A stretch of DNA of 64,000 nt, from assembly GCA_030544235.1 (NCBI GenBank), contig CM060466.1, positions 5,849,092 to 5,913,091 of the forward strand, given 5' to 3'. The first letter of the stretch is position 1; the number at the start of each line of letters is the position of its first letter. The notes beneath the pieces are model-generated. The model did not search any database, was not told where the DNA came from, and saw only the letters and a program-made list of their open reading frames with translations. Source of the stretch: Lepturacanthus savala. Lineage: Eukaryota; Chordata; Actinopteri; Scombriformes; Trichiuridae. Positions 22,996 to 35,918 of this stretch are shown here, in pieces. Both the position numbers and the translations under genes were made by a program.

Positions 22996-24150
22996 TACGC
23001 CTTCATTTAATCAGGTTTATGTCTATAAATCATATCTCATACAAATCCCTGTTGTTTCTTTTTTCTCTTACAGGTGTGGACTCGTCCAGGTTTTCAGAGA
23101 ATAAAGGAGAACGGTTTGAATCCCTCAGGGCTCAAAGGAGAAGGGAACGTTGGTTTGAAAATGCTTTCACTTACAGTTTTAGTTAATTACTTGCTGCTGT
23201 AGAAACTAGAAACAACTGGACAAAAAAAACTATCAAAATGTCAGAAAAACCAAAAGATATTTGTTCATCGTTGAGATTCACCACTAAAATTTGTGAATAA
23301 TCACATCTGAGGAGATGAAACCAACTCGTTTTTACTCAAATGACTAAATATCTGCACATTTTTCACTTTTTATCATGTTTTTAAATCTCATAATTCAGGG
23401 TTTTTAATCAAATGTGTTATTAGTAATAGTAAACTGATGATCTTTATGTTGGGGACATTTTAGGCTGAATCTTCAGCTTTTGAGAAACACTGATCCACAT
23501 TTTACACCATTTTATAAACCGAATAACTGATTGATTAATCATTTCAATAATCAATAGATTAATTAACTATTAGAATAGTCGTTATATAGTATGAACATTT
23601 TACAGCATGAGACTGAAACAGCTGAGAATCACTGACGAACAGAATTTCAATAGTAAACTTCTGTCTAATGAATCCTCCACCAACCTTTAGTCTTAGAGGC
23701 AGGTTCAAACAGCAGAAACGACTGGAAATGACTTCATGCATTGAGTCCAGTGTGTAACAGCAGCAGTGTGTTAGTCTAGTGGGTGTGTGTCACTCCATTT
23801 GTTATTAACACACTCCATGTACATTAGTTTAGCTCTTAATCATCCGACAATGGCTGTTTGTGACGGCTAAGGCCCACGAAATCCACCAAAATCCACTTAA
23901 ATACACCCAAATACACACAAAATCCACCCAAATTCACCCAAAATCCACCCAAATTCACCAAAATGTGACCTTGATCTGTCACACACTGCAAAAAATCTGG
24001 TATTTTCTTGACCCAAAACAGTAATTTATCTTTGTAAAACTTGAAAATATTAATTACTGCCATTAAAGGAAATAATATAAGTTAGCACAACATGACAGTT
24101 GTACACTCCAAAATAATTTAGTGAGTTGTTAATACTTAAATACTCATTAG
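22996..24150. other. Intergenic; old dispersed repeats
   Basis: The part at 23330-23580 has the TTTAGGCTGAATCTTCAGCT motif found (inverted) near 2970 and 3280. At 23880-23960 there is a short ATCCACCCAAATTCACC-like run. No exon was seen. Confidence 0.45.
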
Positions 24151-24151
24151 C

Positions 24152-24470
24152 TAACTGATATTAGCAGGGCCGTAACAGTTAGTGGCTAACTGATGCTAGC
24201 AGGGCCGCAACAGTTAGTGGCTAACTAATGCTAGCAGGGCCGCAACAGTTAGTGGCTAACTGACGTTAACAGGGCCGTAACAGTTAGTGGCTAACTGATG
24301 CAAGCAGGGCCGTAGCAGTTAGCAGCTAACTGATGCAAGCAGGGCCGTAGCAGTTAGCAGCTAACTGATGCTAGCAGGGCCGCAACAGTTAGTGGCTAAC
24401 TGATGTTAACAGGGCCGTAACAGTTAGCGGCTAACTGATGCTAGCAGGGCCATAGCCGTTAGCAGTTAAC
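24152..24470 (+). repeat. 35-bp tandem repeat, block 1 (about 9 copies)
   Basis: The unit GCTAACTGATGCTAGCAGGG plus CCGCAACAGTTAGTG recurs every 35 bases with scattered substitutions. Confidence 0.9.
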
Positions 24471-24903
24471 ATTAACTTATCTGGGCAAACCAGTTAGTAG
24501 AACTTACTGTTTTTACTGTTGATAAACATCTGAAATCACAGTTGAGCAAAATCAGAAGCAGAAATAATCTATTTAGTTTAATTTCCCAACTTAACTTGAA
24601 CAATAATTTATGTTGGTAAAACTTGAAAATATAAATCACTGACACTTCAGACAATAATGTAAGTTAGCACAACAGAACCAGGGAGTTGTTAATACTTAAA
24701 TCCTTAAGTTGTGGTTGAACAAAAGGGACGACAGTTCTGCTAAATTATTCTTTGCTGTGAAACTTTCTGAGTTTGCATTTTTCACTTCACGTCTGGTTGT
24801 GGCTTAGCTGCAGCCACGAGAATTTTATTTTGAGTTGCGTCATAATGGAGAAAACCACAGATACGTTTTCAATATTTAAACACGAAGCTTTTCAGCCCTT
24901 TTC

Positions 24904-25005
24904 AGCAGTTAGCGGCTAACTGATGCTAGCAGGGCTGCAGCAGTTAGCGGCAAACTGATGCTAGCAGGGCTGCAGCAGTTAGCGGCTAACTGATGCTAGC
25001 GGGGT
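24904..25005 (+). repeat. 35-bp tandem repeat, block 2 (about 3 copies)
   Basis: Same unit as 24152-24470, separated from it by about 430 bases of unique sequence. Confidence 0.85.
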
Positions 25006-25248
25006 TAAAAATTATCAGCTGGTAGAACTTACTGTTGAGTTGACAACAATCAGAATTCACTGGTGAGCAAAATTCAGAAGCAAAAATTAAACTATTTAGT
25101 TTAATTCCCCAACTTAAAATTTTATTTTTTAATTATTTGTTGATTTTAATCAGTTGTCTTTGTTGTAATTTTTCATTAATCTATATACAATGGTTTTTGA
25201 TCAGCATATTTTTTGGGAGATAGTCCCGTTTCAGCCTGATAGGGTTAA

Positions 25249-25278
<30 letters not shown>
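25249..25278 (+). repeat. (ATT)n microsatellite
   Basis: About ten ATT units. Confidence 0.9.
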
Positions 25279-25279
<1 letters not shown>

Positions 25280-25417
25280 AACTGTGTTACTGTTTCTTGC
25301 TACTGTGCTAAATCTAAACTCTTGACCAACATATATGTCTGTAATGCTTGCTTGGCTGAAATAAAGAGGAAATACATGCATATTGTGTAAGTATTGTATG
25401 TACATGCAATAGACGCA

Positions 25418-25558
<141 letters not shown>

Positions 25559-25619
25559 CTACTGCTGCTCTGGTTAATCTTGTTGTTTCTCTCCTCCTGA
25601 AAACCTGCATGAGCTCATT

Positions 25620-26531
25620 GTCTTTAACTAAATAAACCTGAGTCTTTAACTAAATAAACCTGAGTCTTTAACTAAATAAACCTGAGTCTTTACCTAAATA
25701 AACCCGAGTCTTTAACTAAATAAACCTGAGTCTTTATCTAAATAAACCTGAGTCTTTATCTAAATAAACCTGAGTCTTTATCTAAATAAACCTGAGTCTT
25801 TATCTAAATAAACCTGAGTCTTTATCTAAATAAACCTGAGTCTTTATCTAAATAAACCTGAGTCTTTAACTAAATAAACCTGAGTCTTTAACTAAATAAA
25901 CCTGAGTCTTTAACTAAATAAACCCGAGTCTTTAACTAAATAAACCCGAGTCTTTAACTAAATAAACCTGAGTCTTTAACTAAATAAACCCGAGTCTTTA
26001 ACTAAATAAACCTGAGTCTTTATCTAAATAAACCTGAGTCTTTACCTAAATAAACCTGAGTCTTTAACCAAACAAACCTGAGTCTTTATCTAAATAAACC
26101 TGAGTCTTTATCTAAATAAACCTGAGTCTTTACCCAAATAAACCTGAGTCTTTATCTAAATAAACCTGAGTCTTTATCTAAATAAACCTGAGTCTTTACC
26201 CAAATAAACCTGAGTCTTTAACTAAATAAACCTGAGTCTTTATCTAAATAAACCTGAGTCTTTAACTAAATAAACCTGAGTCTTTAACTAAATAAACCCG
26301 AGTCTTTAACTAAATAAACCTGAGTCTTTAACTAAATAAACCTGAGTCTTTAACTAAATAAACCTGAGTCTTTATCTAAATAAACCTGAGTCTTTAACTA
26401 AATAAACCTGAGTCTTTACCTAAATAAACCTGAGTCTTTAACTAAATAAACCTGAGTCTTTACCCAAATAAACCTGAGTCTTTAACTAAATAAACCTGAG
26501 TGTTAAACTAAATAAACCTGAGTCTTTAACT
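25620..26531 (+). repeat. 22-bp tandem array, about 41 copies
   Basis: The unit TAAATAAACCTGAGTCTTTA plus AC repeats with near-perfect register. The only common variants are at AAC/ATC/ACC and CTG/CCG. It contains AATAAA in every unit. Confidence 0.95.
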
Positions 26532-26668
26532 GAGAGGATGAAACATCAAATTCACACGTTTACTGACGATTTATCAACTTTCTGCACCAGAAGCTGAGAC
26601 GATTCACTAATGAGTTAACGAGGATTCAGTCGCCTGATCCTGAAAGATACAAACATGAGGAAGGTGTT

Positions 26669-26672
<4 letters not shown>

Positions 26673-26706
<34 letters not shown>
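26673..26706 (+). repeat. (GA)n microsatellite
   Basis: Seventeen GA units. Confidence 0.95.
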
Positions 26707-26710
<4 letters not shown>

Positions 26711-26745
26711 GAGGTAGTTCTCAGTTTTTTTCCATGACGTTTCTG

Positions 26746-26749
<4 letters not shown>

Positions 26750-26830
<81 letters not shown>
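26750..26830 (+). repeat. (TG)n microsatellite
   Basis: About 40 uninterrupted TG units, followed at 26880-26948 by a short (TGTTGACG)n run. Confidence 0.95.
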
Positions 26831-26831
<1 letters not shown>

Positions 26832-27219
26832 CTTCTTTCTCTGCTTAGACTTTTTAATCAAAGTCCTGTCGTCATGACAACATGTTGACATGTTGATGTG
26901 TTAACATGTTGACGTGTTGACGTGTTGACGTGTTGACGTGTTGACATGTTTCATTTCTGTGGAACCGACAGGGAAGTCGATGGTGAAATGTGACTTGGTT
27001 TGTTCACGTTTATGGAAAAACACCAGATGATTAATAGCAACAAACTGCTGCTGTTGTACAAAAGAATGGAAATCATCCAGAATTTAAATAGATCCAACAC
27101 ATGCAGACAATACACATATGAGTTCACTGTGAAAATTAAAAAAAAAAGAAATAAAAGGGGACATTAAAAGGAGTTTATCAACTGTTGAGATCAAAATATG
27201 GAAAAAATTATTAAGATAA

Positions 27220-28205
27220 TAAAATGACATGTTTAATGGACTGAAAACCATAGAACTGCCTTTATTTCTTTATATTTATCTGTATATTTATTGAATTTAT
27301 ATTTATTTAATTGATATGTACGACACTTTTATACTTTTATTTTATATATTTTTAATAATTTTAAATTTTTCTTCATAATTTTGTTGTTTTTTATTTCTTA
27401 ATTATGAGTTTATTAGATGTAAAATAAAAATAATTTATAATTTTTAAGTTATTTTCTTAATTTTGGTTTAATTTTAAACACATAATTACATGGTTCTTTT
27501 TGTATTTTTCTGCATATTTATTGAATTTATATTTATTGAATTTATTGATATGCACAACACACATTTTTTAAATAATTTTACATTTTTCTTTATAATTTTG
27601 TTGTTTTTTATTTCTTAATTATGAGTTTCGTATTTCTTAATTATGATTTTATTAGACATAAAATAAAAATAATTTATAATTTTGAAGTTATTTTCTTAAT
27701 TTCGGTTTAATCTTGTTTTAAAATACATAATTCCATGGTTCTTTTTGTATTTTTCTGCATATTTATTGAATTTATATTTATTTAATTGATATTTACAGCA
27801 CTTTTATAGTTTTATTTCATATTTTTAAAAATAATTTTACATTTTTCTTTATAATTTTGTTGATTTTTATTTCTTAATTATGATTTTATTAAATTAAAAT
27901 TAAAAATAATTTATAATTTTTAAGTTATTTTTTTGATTTTGGTTTAATCTTGTTTTAAAACATGATTACATGTTTTTTTTGTATTTTTCTGCATATGTAT
28001 TGAATTTATTGATATGCACGGCACTTTATATTAAATTATTATTAAAGTATAACTTGATAAATTTAGACTAAATTACTATAAAACATTATAGAATAAACCC
28101 TTTATCACTTTTATCATTTGATCCTAAAGAATAAAAACCTTTTAACTCAGGATTAAGGTGATTTTACATCATCAAAAGATGATTTAGGACTAAATCTTTA
28201 GACAA
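27220..28205 (+). repeat. AT-rich dispersed element with internal tandem expansion
   Basis: Three to four copies of a block of about 220-260 bp, each with TTTTTATTTCTTAATTATGA (near 27388, 27606 and 27868) and TTCTGCATATTTATTGAATT. The outer ends match 55100-55200 and 55330-55430, where the same element occurs once without expansion. The right end also matches 39180-39290, inverted. Confidence 0.7.
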
Positions 28206-28528
28206 AAATAAAAATCAATTAGGCCTTTAATTTAATTGGATGAAGATGAACGTGACGTTTGGAGCGTTTAAAAGTGTAAATGTATATTTCTGTATAATGA
28301 GTGAATGAACTGAAGTGACCTGAATGAGTCACGTGTTCTAACATTAGTCGCTGCTGCAGTGATGTTTCTGTGCTGAAAGTTGTGCAACGTCGTAAAAATC
28401 TTCCATTAACACAAAGACAGCCGCAGGCGAAGAGGAGGAAACACCTGATATGGATTAAATCCAGCGCAGAGACGTGTGTAAAGCACAGAGGCATTGATAG
28501 CTATAAAGATAATTATAAAGATAAAGTC
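28206..28528. other. No gene seen
   Basis: Mixed sequence with short open frames on both strands. None is flanked by convincing splice sites or resembles a known protein. Confidence 0.4.
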
Positions 28529-31500
28529 CTGGGGGGCACTTTAGCATGCATTTTAGCTCCAAGAGGGCACTTCAGTACAGTTTGTAGCTCTTAGTGGGCA
28601 CTTTAACTTGCTATTTAGCTGCTAGAGGGCACTATAACATGCTGTTTAGCTGCTAGAGGGCACTTTAACATGCTGTTTAGCTACTAGAGGGCACTATAAC
28701 ATGCTGTTTAGCTACTAGAGGGCACTTTAACATGCTGTTTAGCTACTAGAGGGAACTTCAGTACAGTTTGTAGCTCTTAGTGGGCACTATAACTTGCTAT
28801 TTAGCTCCTAGAGGGCACTATAACATGCTGTTTAGCTACTAGAGGGCACTATAACATGCTGTTTAGCTACTAGAGGGCACTATAACATGCTTTTTAGCTA
28901 CTAGAGGGCACTTTAACACACATTTTTAGCTCCAAGAGGGCACTATAACATGCTGTTTAGCTACTAGAGGGCACTTTAACATGCTGTTTAGCTCCAAGAG
29001 GGCACTATAACATGCTGTTTAGCTACTAGAGGGCACTATAACATGCTGTTTAGCTCCAAGAGGGCACTTTAACATGCTGTTTAGCTACTAGAGGGCACTA
29101 TAACATGCTGTTTAGCTCCTAGAGGGCACTATAACATGCTGTTTAGCACCTAGAGGGCACTTTAACATGCTGTTTAGCTTCTAGGGGGCACTATAACATG
29201 CTGTTTAGCTACTAGAGGGCACTATAACATGCTGTTTAGCTGCTAGAGGGCACTATAACATGCTGTTTAGCTGCTAGAGGGCACTATAACATGCTGTTTA
29301 GCTACTAGAGGGCACTATAACATGCTGTTTAGCTACTAGAGGGCACTTTATCACACATTTTTAGCTCCAAGAGGGCACTTCAGTACAGTTTGTAGCTCTT
29401 AGTGGGCACTATAACATGCTATTTAGCTACTAGGGGGCACTATAACATGCTATTTAGCTCCTAGAGGGCACTATAACATGCTATTTAGCTCCTAGAGGGC
29501 ACTATAACATGCTATTTAGCTACTAGGGGGCACTATAACATGCTATTTAGCTCCTAGAGGGCACTATAACATGCTGTTTAGCTACTAGAGGGCACTTCAG
29601 TACAGTTTGTAGCTCTTAGTGGGCACTATAACATGCTGTTTAGCTACTAGAGGGCACTTTAACACACTTTTTAGCTCCAAGAGGGCACTTTAACATGCTG
29701 TTTAGCTCCTAGAGGGCACTATAACATGCTGTTTAGCTCCTAGAGGGCACTATAACATGCTGTTTAGCACCTAGAGGGCACTTTAACATGCTGTTTAGCA
29801 CCTAGAGGGCACTTTAACATGCTGTTTAGCTCCTAGGGGGCACTATAACATGCTGTTTAGCTACTAGAGGGCACTTCAGCACACTTTATAGCTCCAAGAG
29901 GGCACTATAACATGCTGTTTAGCTCCTAGAGGGCACTTTAGCAAACTTTTTAGCTCCAAGAGGGCACTATAACATGCTGTTTAGCTCCTAGAGGGCACTT
30001 TATCACACATTTTTAGCTCCAAGAGGGCACTTCAGTACAGTTTGTAGCTCTTAGTGGGCACTATAACATGCTATTTAGCTACTAGGGGGCACTATAACAT
30101 GCTATTTAGCTCCTAGAGGGCACTATAACATGCTATTTAGCTCCTAGAGGGCACTATAACATGCTGTTTAGCTACTAGAGGGCACTATAACATGCTTTTT
30201 AGCTCCTAGAGGGCACTATAACATGCTGTTTAGCTCCTAGAGGGCACTATAACATGCTGTTTAGCTACTAGAGGGCACTTTATCACACATTTTTAGCTCC
30301 AAGAGGGCACTTCAGTACAGTTTGTAGCTCTTAGTGGGCACTATAACATGCTATTTAGCTACTAGGGGGCACTATAACATGCTATTTAGCTCCTAGAGGG
30401 CACTATAACATGCTATTTAGCTCCTAGAGGGCACTATAACATGCTATTTAGCTACTAGGGGGCACTATAACATGCTATTTAGCTCCTAGAGGGCACTATA
30501 ACATGCTGTTTAGCTACTAGAGGGCACTTCAGTACAGTTTGTAGCTCTTAGTGGGCACTATAACATGCTGTTTAGCTACTAGAGGGCACTTTAACACACT
30601 TTTTAGCTCCAAGAGGGCACTTTAACATGCTGTTTAGCTCCTAGAGGGCACTATAACATGCTGTTTAGCTCCTAGAGGGCACTATAACATGCTGTTTAGC
30701 ACCTAGAGGGCACTTTAACATGCTGTTTAGCACCTAGAGGGCACTTTAACATGCTGTTTAGCTTCTAGGGGGCACTATAACATGCTGTTTAGCTACTAGA
30801 GGGCACTTCAGCACACTTTTTAGCTCCAAGAGGGCACTTTAACATGCTGTTTAGCTCCTAGAGGGCACTATAACATGCTGTTTAGCTCCTAGAGGGCACT
30901 ATAACATGCTGTTTAGCACCTAGAGGGCACTTTAACATGCTGTTTAGCACCTAGAGGGCACTTTAACATGCTGTTTAGCTCCTAGGGGGCACTATAACAT
31001 GCTGTTTAGCTACTAGAGGGCACTTCAGCACACTTTATAGCTCCAAGAGGGCACTATAACATGCTGTTTAGCTCCTAGAGGGCACTTTAGCAAACTTTTT
31101 AGCTCCAAGAGGGCACTATAACATGCTGTTTAGCTCCTAGAGGGCACTTTATCACACATTTTTAGCTCCAAGAGGGCACTTCAGTACAGTTTGTAGCTCT
31201 TAGTGGGCACTATAACATGCTATTTAGCTACTAGGGGGCACTATAACATGCTATTTAGCTCCTAGAGGGCACTATAACATGCTATTTAGCTCCTAGAGGG
31301 CACTATAACATGCTGTTTAGCTACTAGAGGGCACTATAACATGCTTTTTAGCTCCTAGAGGGCACTATAACATGCTGTTTAGCTCCTAGAGGGCACTATA
31401 ACATGCTGTTTAGCTACTAGAGGGCACTATAACATGCTTTTTAGCTCCTAGAGGGCACTATAACATGCTGTTTAGCTCCTAGAGGGCACTATAACATGCT

Positions 31501-32425
31501 GTTTAGCTACTAGAGGGCACTTTATCACACATTTTTAGCTCCAAGAGGGCACTTCAGTACAGTTTGTAGCTCTTAGTGGGCACTATAACATGCTATTTAG
31601 CTACTAGGGGGCACTATAACATGCTATTTAGCTCCTAGAGGGCACTATAACATGCTATTTAGCTCCTAGAGGGCACTATAACATGCTATTTAGCTACTAG
31701 GGGGCACTATAACATGCTATTTAGCTCCTAGAGGGCACTATAACATGCTGTTTAGCTACTAGAGGGCACTTCAGTACAGTTTGTAGCTCTTAGTGGGCAC
31801 TATAACATGCTGTTTAGCTACTAGAGGGCACTTTAACACACTTTTTAGCTCCAAGAGGGCACTTTAACATGCTGTTTAGCTCCTAGAGGGCACTATAACA
31901 TGCTGTTTAGCTCCTAGAGGGCACTATAACATGCTGTTTAGCACCTAGAGGGCACTTTAACATGCTGTTTAGCACCTAGAGGGCACTTTAACATGCTGTT
32001 TAGCTTCTAGGGGGCACTATAACATGCTGTTTAGCTACTAGAGGGCACTTCAGCACACTTTATAGCTCCAAGAGGGCACTATAACATGCTGTTTAGCTCC
32101 TAGAGGGCACTTTAGCAAACTTTTTAGCTCCAAGAGGGCACTATAACATGCTGTTTAGCTCCTAGAGGGCACTATAACATGCTGTTTAGCTCCTAGAGGG
32201 CACTATAACATGCTGTTTAGCTCCTAGAGGGCACTATAACATGCTGTTTAGCTCCTAGAGGGCACTATAACATGCTGTTTAGCTCCTAGAGGGCACTATA
32301 ACATGCTGTCTAGCTCCTAGAGGGCACTTTATCACACTTTTTTAGCTCCTAGAAGGAATTTTTAAATGCTTTTTAACTCCTGAGAGGGCACTTCAGCACA
32401 CTTTTTAGCTCTTAGTGGGCACTAA
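28529..32425 (+). repeat. 31-bp satellite, large homogeneous array with higher-order structure
   Basis: About 125 units of GAGGGCACTATAACATGCTG plus TTTAGCTCCTA. Marker variants show nested duplication. The unit with CAGTACAGTTTGTAGCTCTT occurs near 28571, 28758, 29379, 29596, 30031, 30311, 30529, 31180, 31552 and 31770. The pair spaced 217-218 bp is repeated three times. Blocks of several hundred bases are therefore near-identical to each other. It has no coding potential. Confidence 0.95.
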
Positions 32426-32730
32426 CAGTTTTTTTTCATGGAGATAATGTTGCTTATTATTGGACATTGACATTAGAATTGAACTTTTCATCATGACAGT
32501 TTTAGTCTAACTGGAGTTATAATAAAGTTAAAGCATTGTGGAACTACAAAATAATCATTTGAATAATTGTGATTTTAATATCGACCAAAATAATCCTGAT
32601 AATGATTTTTTCTATGATCAAACAGAACTATGAGTGACTCCTTGAGTTCATCCTTTAAATTATAAAAGAGTCACACGTTACACGTCTGGAAGGATGTGAT
32701 ACCACAACCTTCATCCACCACAACCTCTAG
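32426..32730. other. Spacer between oppositely oriented 31-bp arrays
   Basis: About 300 bases of AT-rich unique-looking sequence with no gene or repeat recognised. Confidence 0.5.
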
Positions 32731-34175
32731 GAAGTCAAAAGGATGTTAAAATGCCCTTTTAGGAGCCAAAATGTGTGGTAGGAGGAAAAAGCTGCACTAA
32801 AGTGCCCTCTTCAGTGGCAAAGACACACTACCACAACCTCCAGGAGACATAATTTCCTTGATCCCTGCAGTATTGATGTTTGTAGTTTTTGACAGTACAA
32901 AGATTTGAATCCTAGTAGAAAAACCTGTTTAACTGAGTGAAGGACTGTCTCAGTCAGCTGCACCGTGTCATGTTTCCTGTTTCATTATTGTCTTCTTGCT
33001 CTGAAAGGTTTGGAAGTGATTGTTGCTCCCGTCTGGTTTCAGCAGCAGAATCTCATCAGCTGACCTCAGCTGATGTGTTTGATGTTAGTGCTGCTGGTCC
33101 CACATAAGGAACAACCATTTGATTTAGTGTCCGGAGGCAACTTTTGTGTCCTATATGTGCCCTCTACGAGCAAAATGTATGTTCAAGTTCCCTCTAGGAG
33201 CAAAAATGTATGTTAAAGTTCCCTCTAGGAGCAAATATATATGTTAAAGTGCTGTCTAGTAGCGGAAAAGGCATTTTAATGTGCCCTCCTGGGAGCCAAA
33301 ATGAATGTAAAAATACCCTCTAGGCTCTAAAAAGTATTTTAAAGTGCCCTCCTGGGAGCCATTATGTGTGCTTAAGAGCAGAAAAGGATGTTAAAGTGTC
33401 CTCTAGGAGCAAAATGGATGTAAAAGTTCGATCTAGGAGGTAAAAAGCATTTTAAAGTGCCCTCCCGGGAGCCAAAACATGTGCTTAAGTGTGCTCTAGG
33501 AGCCAAAATGTATGTCCTCTAGGAGAAAAATGTGTGTTGAAGTTACATCTAGAAGCCAAACGTGTGTTAAAGTGCCCTCTAGGAGCAAGAATGTATGTTA
33601 AAATGCTGTCTAGGAGCTAAAGATCATATTAAAGTGCCCTCTTGGGAGCCAAAACATGGCCTTAAGGGCCCTCTAGGAGCCAAAATGTATGTTAATGTTC
33701 CATCTAGGAGCTAAAAAGCATTTTAAGTTAAGTCATTAAGTGCCCTTAAGGAGCAAATGTATGTTAAAGTGCCCTCTAGGAGCAAATATATATATATGTT
33801 AAAGTGCCCTCTAGGAGCAAATATATACGTTAAAGTGCCCTCTAGGAGTAAATATATATGTTAAAATGCTGTCTAGGAGCTAAAAATCATATTAAAGTGC
33901 CCTCTTGGGAGCCAAAATGTATGTTAATGTTCCATCTAGGAGCTAAAAAGCATTTTAAGTTAAGCCATTAAGTGCCCTTTAGGAGCAAATATATATGTTA
34001 AAGTGCCCTCAGGAGATCGAAAGTATGTTAAAGTGCCCTCTTGGGAGCCAAAATGTGTGGTAATGTGCCCTCTAGGAGCTAAAAAGCATGATAAAGTGCT
34101 TGGCTTGTGTGCTTAAGTGCCCCCTCAGAGGCAAAACCTGTACTAAAGTGCCCTCTTCAGTGGCAAAGACATGCT
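32731..34175 (-). repeat. 31-bp satellite family, diverged array in reverse orientation
   Basis: Units such as TGTTAAAGTGCCCTCTAGGA plus GCAAAATGTA are the reverse complement of the 28.5-32.4 kb monomer. Copies are diverged. The array is interrupted by about 310 bases of unrelated sequence (32840-33150). Confidence 0.9.
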
Positions 34176-34650
34176 ATATATGCCCCCTTTTTGTTCCATT
34201 TTCGCCCCTGCCCTTCATAAAGTCTGAGCAGGCCACTGGAGAACGCAGATAAAACCCAGAAATAACCTTCAACTCTAAACACAAACAGGATGTGTTAATA
34301 TTGTGTGTACAACAACAATCACTGGCGTTGAAGTCAGATTTTCACTGTCTGACTCCTGCTCCTGGTCCTGAAGCTTCCAGCTGTGGATCAGGTTTCATCT
34401 GCTGCTTAAAACTACACCACTGGGTCGAAGGTCGCAGCTCGACAACATTCAATTCTTATGCAACAGCATCATAGAAGCATCTGATCCATCTAGTCCTGCA
34501 CCACCCGGGCCGAGCCACGGAGAACCAGCAGCAGCACAGAGGAGCAGAAAGAGTTCTGCTGGTTTAGCCTCAGCAGAACCGGGTGGCAACAGCAGACTCA
34601 GCAATTACATAACGAGGCAGAGGAGGCCTTTAGAAACTGGGTGAGAGGAG
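34176..34650. other. No gene seen
   Basis: Moderate GC (34310-34620), with an open frame of 60 codons that shows no recognisable motif. Confidence 0.4.
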
Positions 34651-34654
34651 TAGA

Positions 34655-35620
34655 AATGCTGCTGCTGCTGCTGCTAACACTGCTGCTACTGCTAATACTA
34701 CTTCTGCTGCTGCTGCTAACTCTGCTGCTACTGCTAACACTACTTCTGCTCTTAATACTGCTGCTACTGCTAACACTGCTGCTGCTAACACTATTGCTGC
34801 TGCTTATACTGCTGCTACTGCTAACACTGCTGCTGCTAACACTATTGCTGCTGCTTATACTGCTGCTACTGCTAACACTGCTGCTGCTAACACTATTGCT
34901 GCTGCTTATACCGCTGCTACTGCTAACACAGCTGCTGCTGTTAACACTGCTGCTGCTAACACTATTGCTGCTGCTTATGCTGCTGCTTACACTGCTGCTA
35001 CTGCTAACACTGCTGCTGCTAACACTATTGCTGCTGCTTATACTGCTGCTACTGCTAACACAGCTGCTGCTGTTAACACTGCTGCTGCTAACACTATTGC
35101 TGCTGCTTATACTGCTGCTACTGCTAACACTGCTGCTGCTAACACTATTGCTGCTGCTTACACTGCTGCTACTGCTAACACTGCTGCTGCTAACACTATT
35201 GCTGCTGCTTATACTGCTGCTACTGCTAACACAGCTGCTGCTGTTAACACTGCTGCTGCTAACACTATTGCTGCTGCTTATGCTACTGCTTACACTGCTG
35301 CTACTGCTAACACTGCGGCTGCTAACACTATTGCTGCTGCTTATACTGCTGCTACTGCTAACACAGCTGCTGCTGTTAACACTGCTGCTGCTGCTTATGC
35401 TGCTGCTAACCCTGCTGCTGCTAACACTATTTCCGCTGCTTACACTGCTGCTACTGGTAACACAGCTGCTGCTGCTAATACTACTTCCGCTGCTACTGCC
35501 GCTAACTCTGCTGCTACTGCTAACACTACTTCTGCTCTTAACACTGCTGCTGCTGCTACTGCTAATACTGCTGCTGCTACCACCACTGCTGCTAACATCG
35601 CTACTGCTGCTGCTAACACA
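34655..35620 (+). repeat. 51-bp minisatellite built from GCT/ACT triplets
   Basis: The unit runs CTATTGCTGCTGCTTATACT then GCTGCTACTGCTAACACTGC then TGCTGCTAACA, and repeats every 51 bases (for example 34791 and 34842). The 340-codon open frame is almost all leucine with scattered threonine and isoleucine, a consequence of the triplet repeat. Confidence 0.9.
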
Positions 35621-35829
35621 AAGTGCTACAATTATGTTTATGTGTTGTTTTTATGTACTGTAACTGTTTCTGGTAAGTCTTAGTAGTACTTTCCTTCCTA
35701 TTTAGAGAAATAATGGCATTTAAATAACCTTAAATGTCATTTATAGATTTAAATTTGATAAATAATGAGTTATGAACAGCGTCTCTTAATCTATTGTGTT
35801 TATAATTCGGGCCTTCTCTGTTTTTTGCT

Positions 35830-35918
35830 GTTTAGTTGGTTTATGCCTTGTATGTACAGCACTTTGTATCAACTGTGGTTGTTTTAAAGCGCTTTATAAA
35901 TAAAGTTGTGTTGAGTAA
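35830..35918 (+). repeat. LINE-like 3' tail
   Basis: The motif TGTACAGCACTTTGTATCAA followed by AAAGCGCTTTATAAATAAAG resembles the 3' ends of common fish LINE/SINE families. It is assigned from the general form only. Confidence 0.4.

Noticed and set aside
34641..35663. 340-codon leucine-rich open frame
   Set aside because: It is the translation of a 51-bp triplet-based minisatellite, with no splice context or domain.
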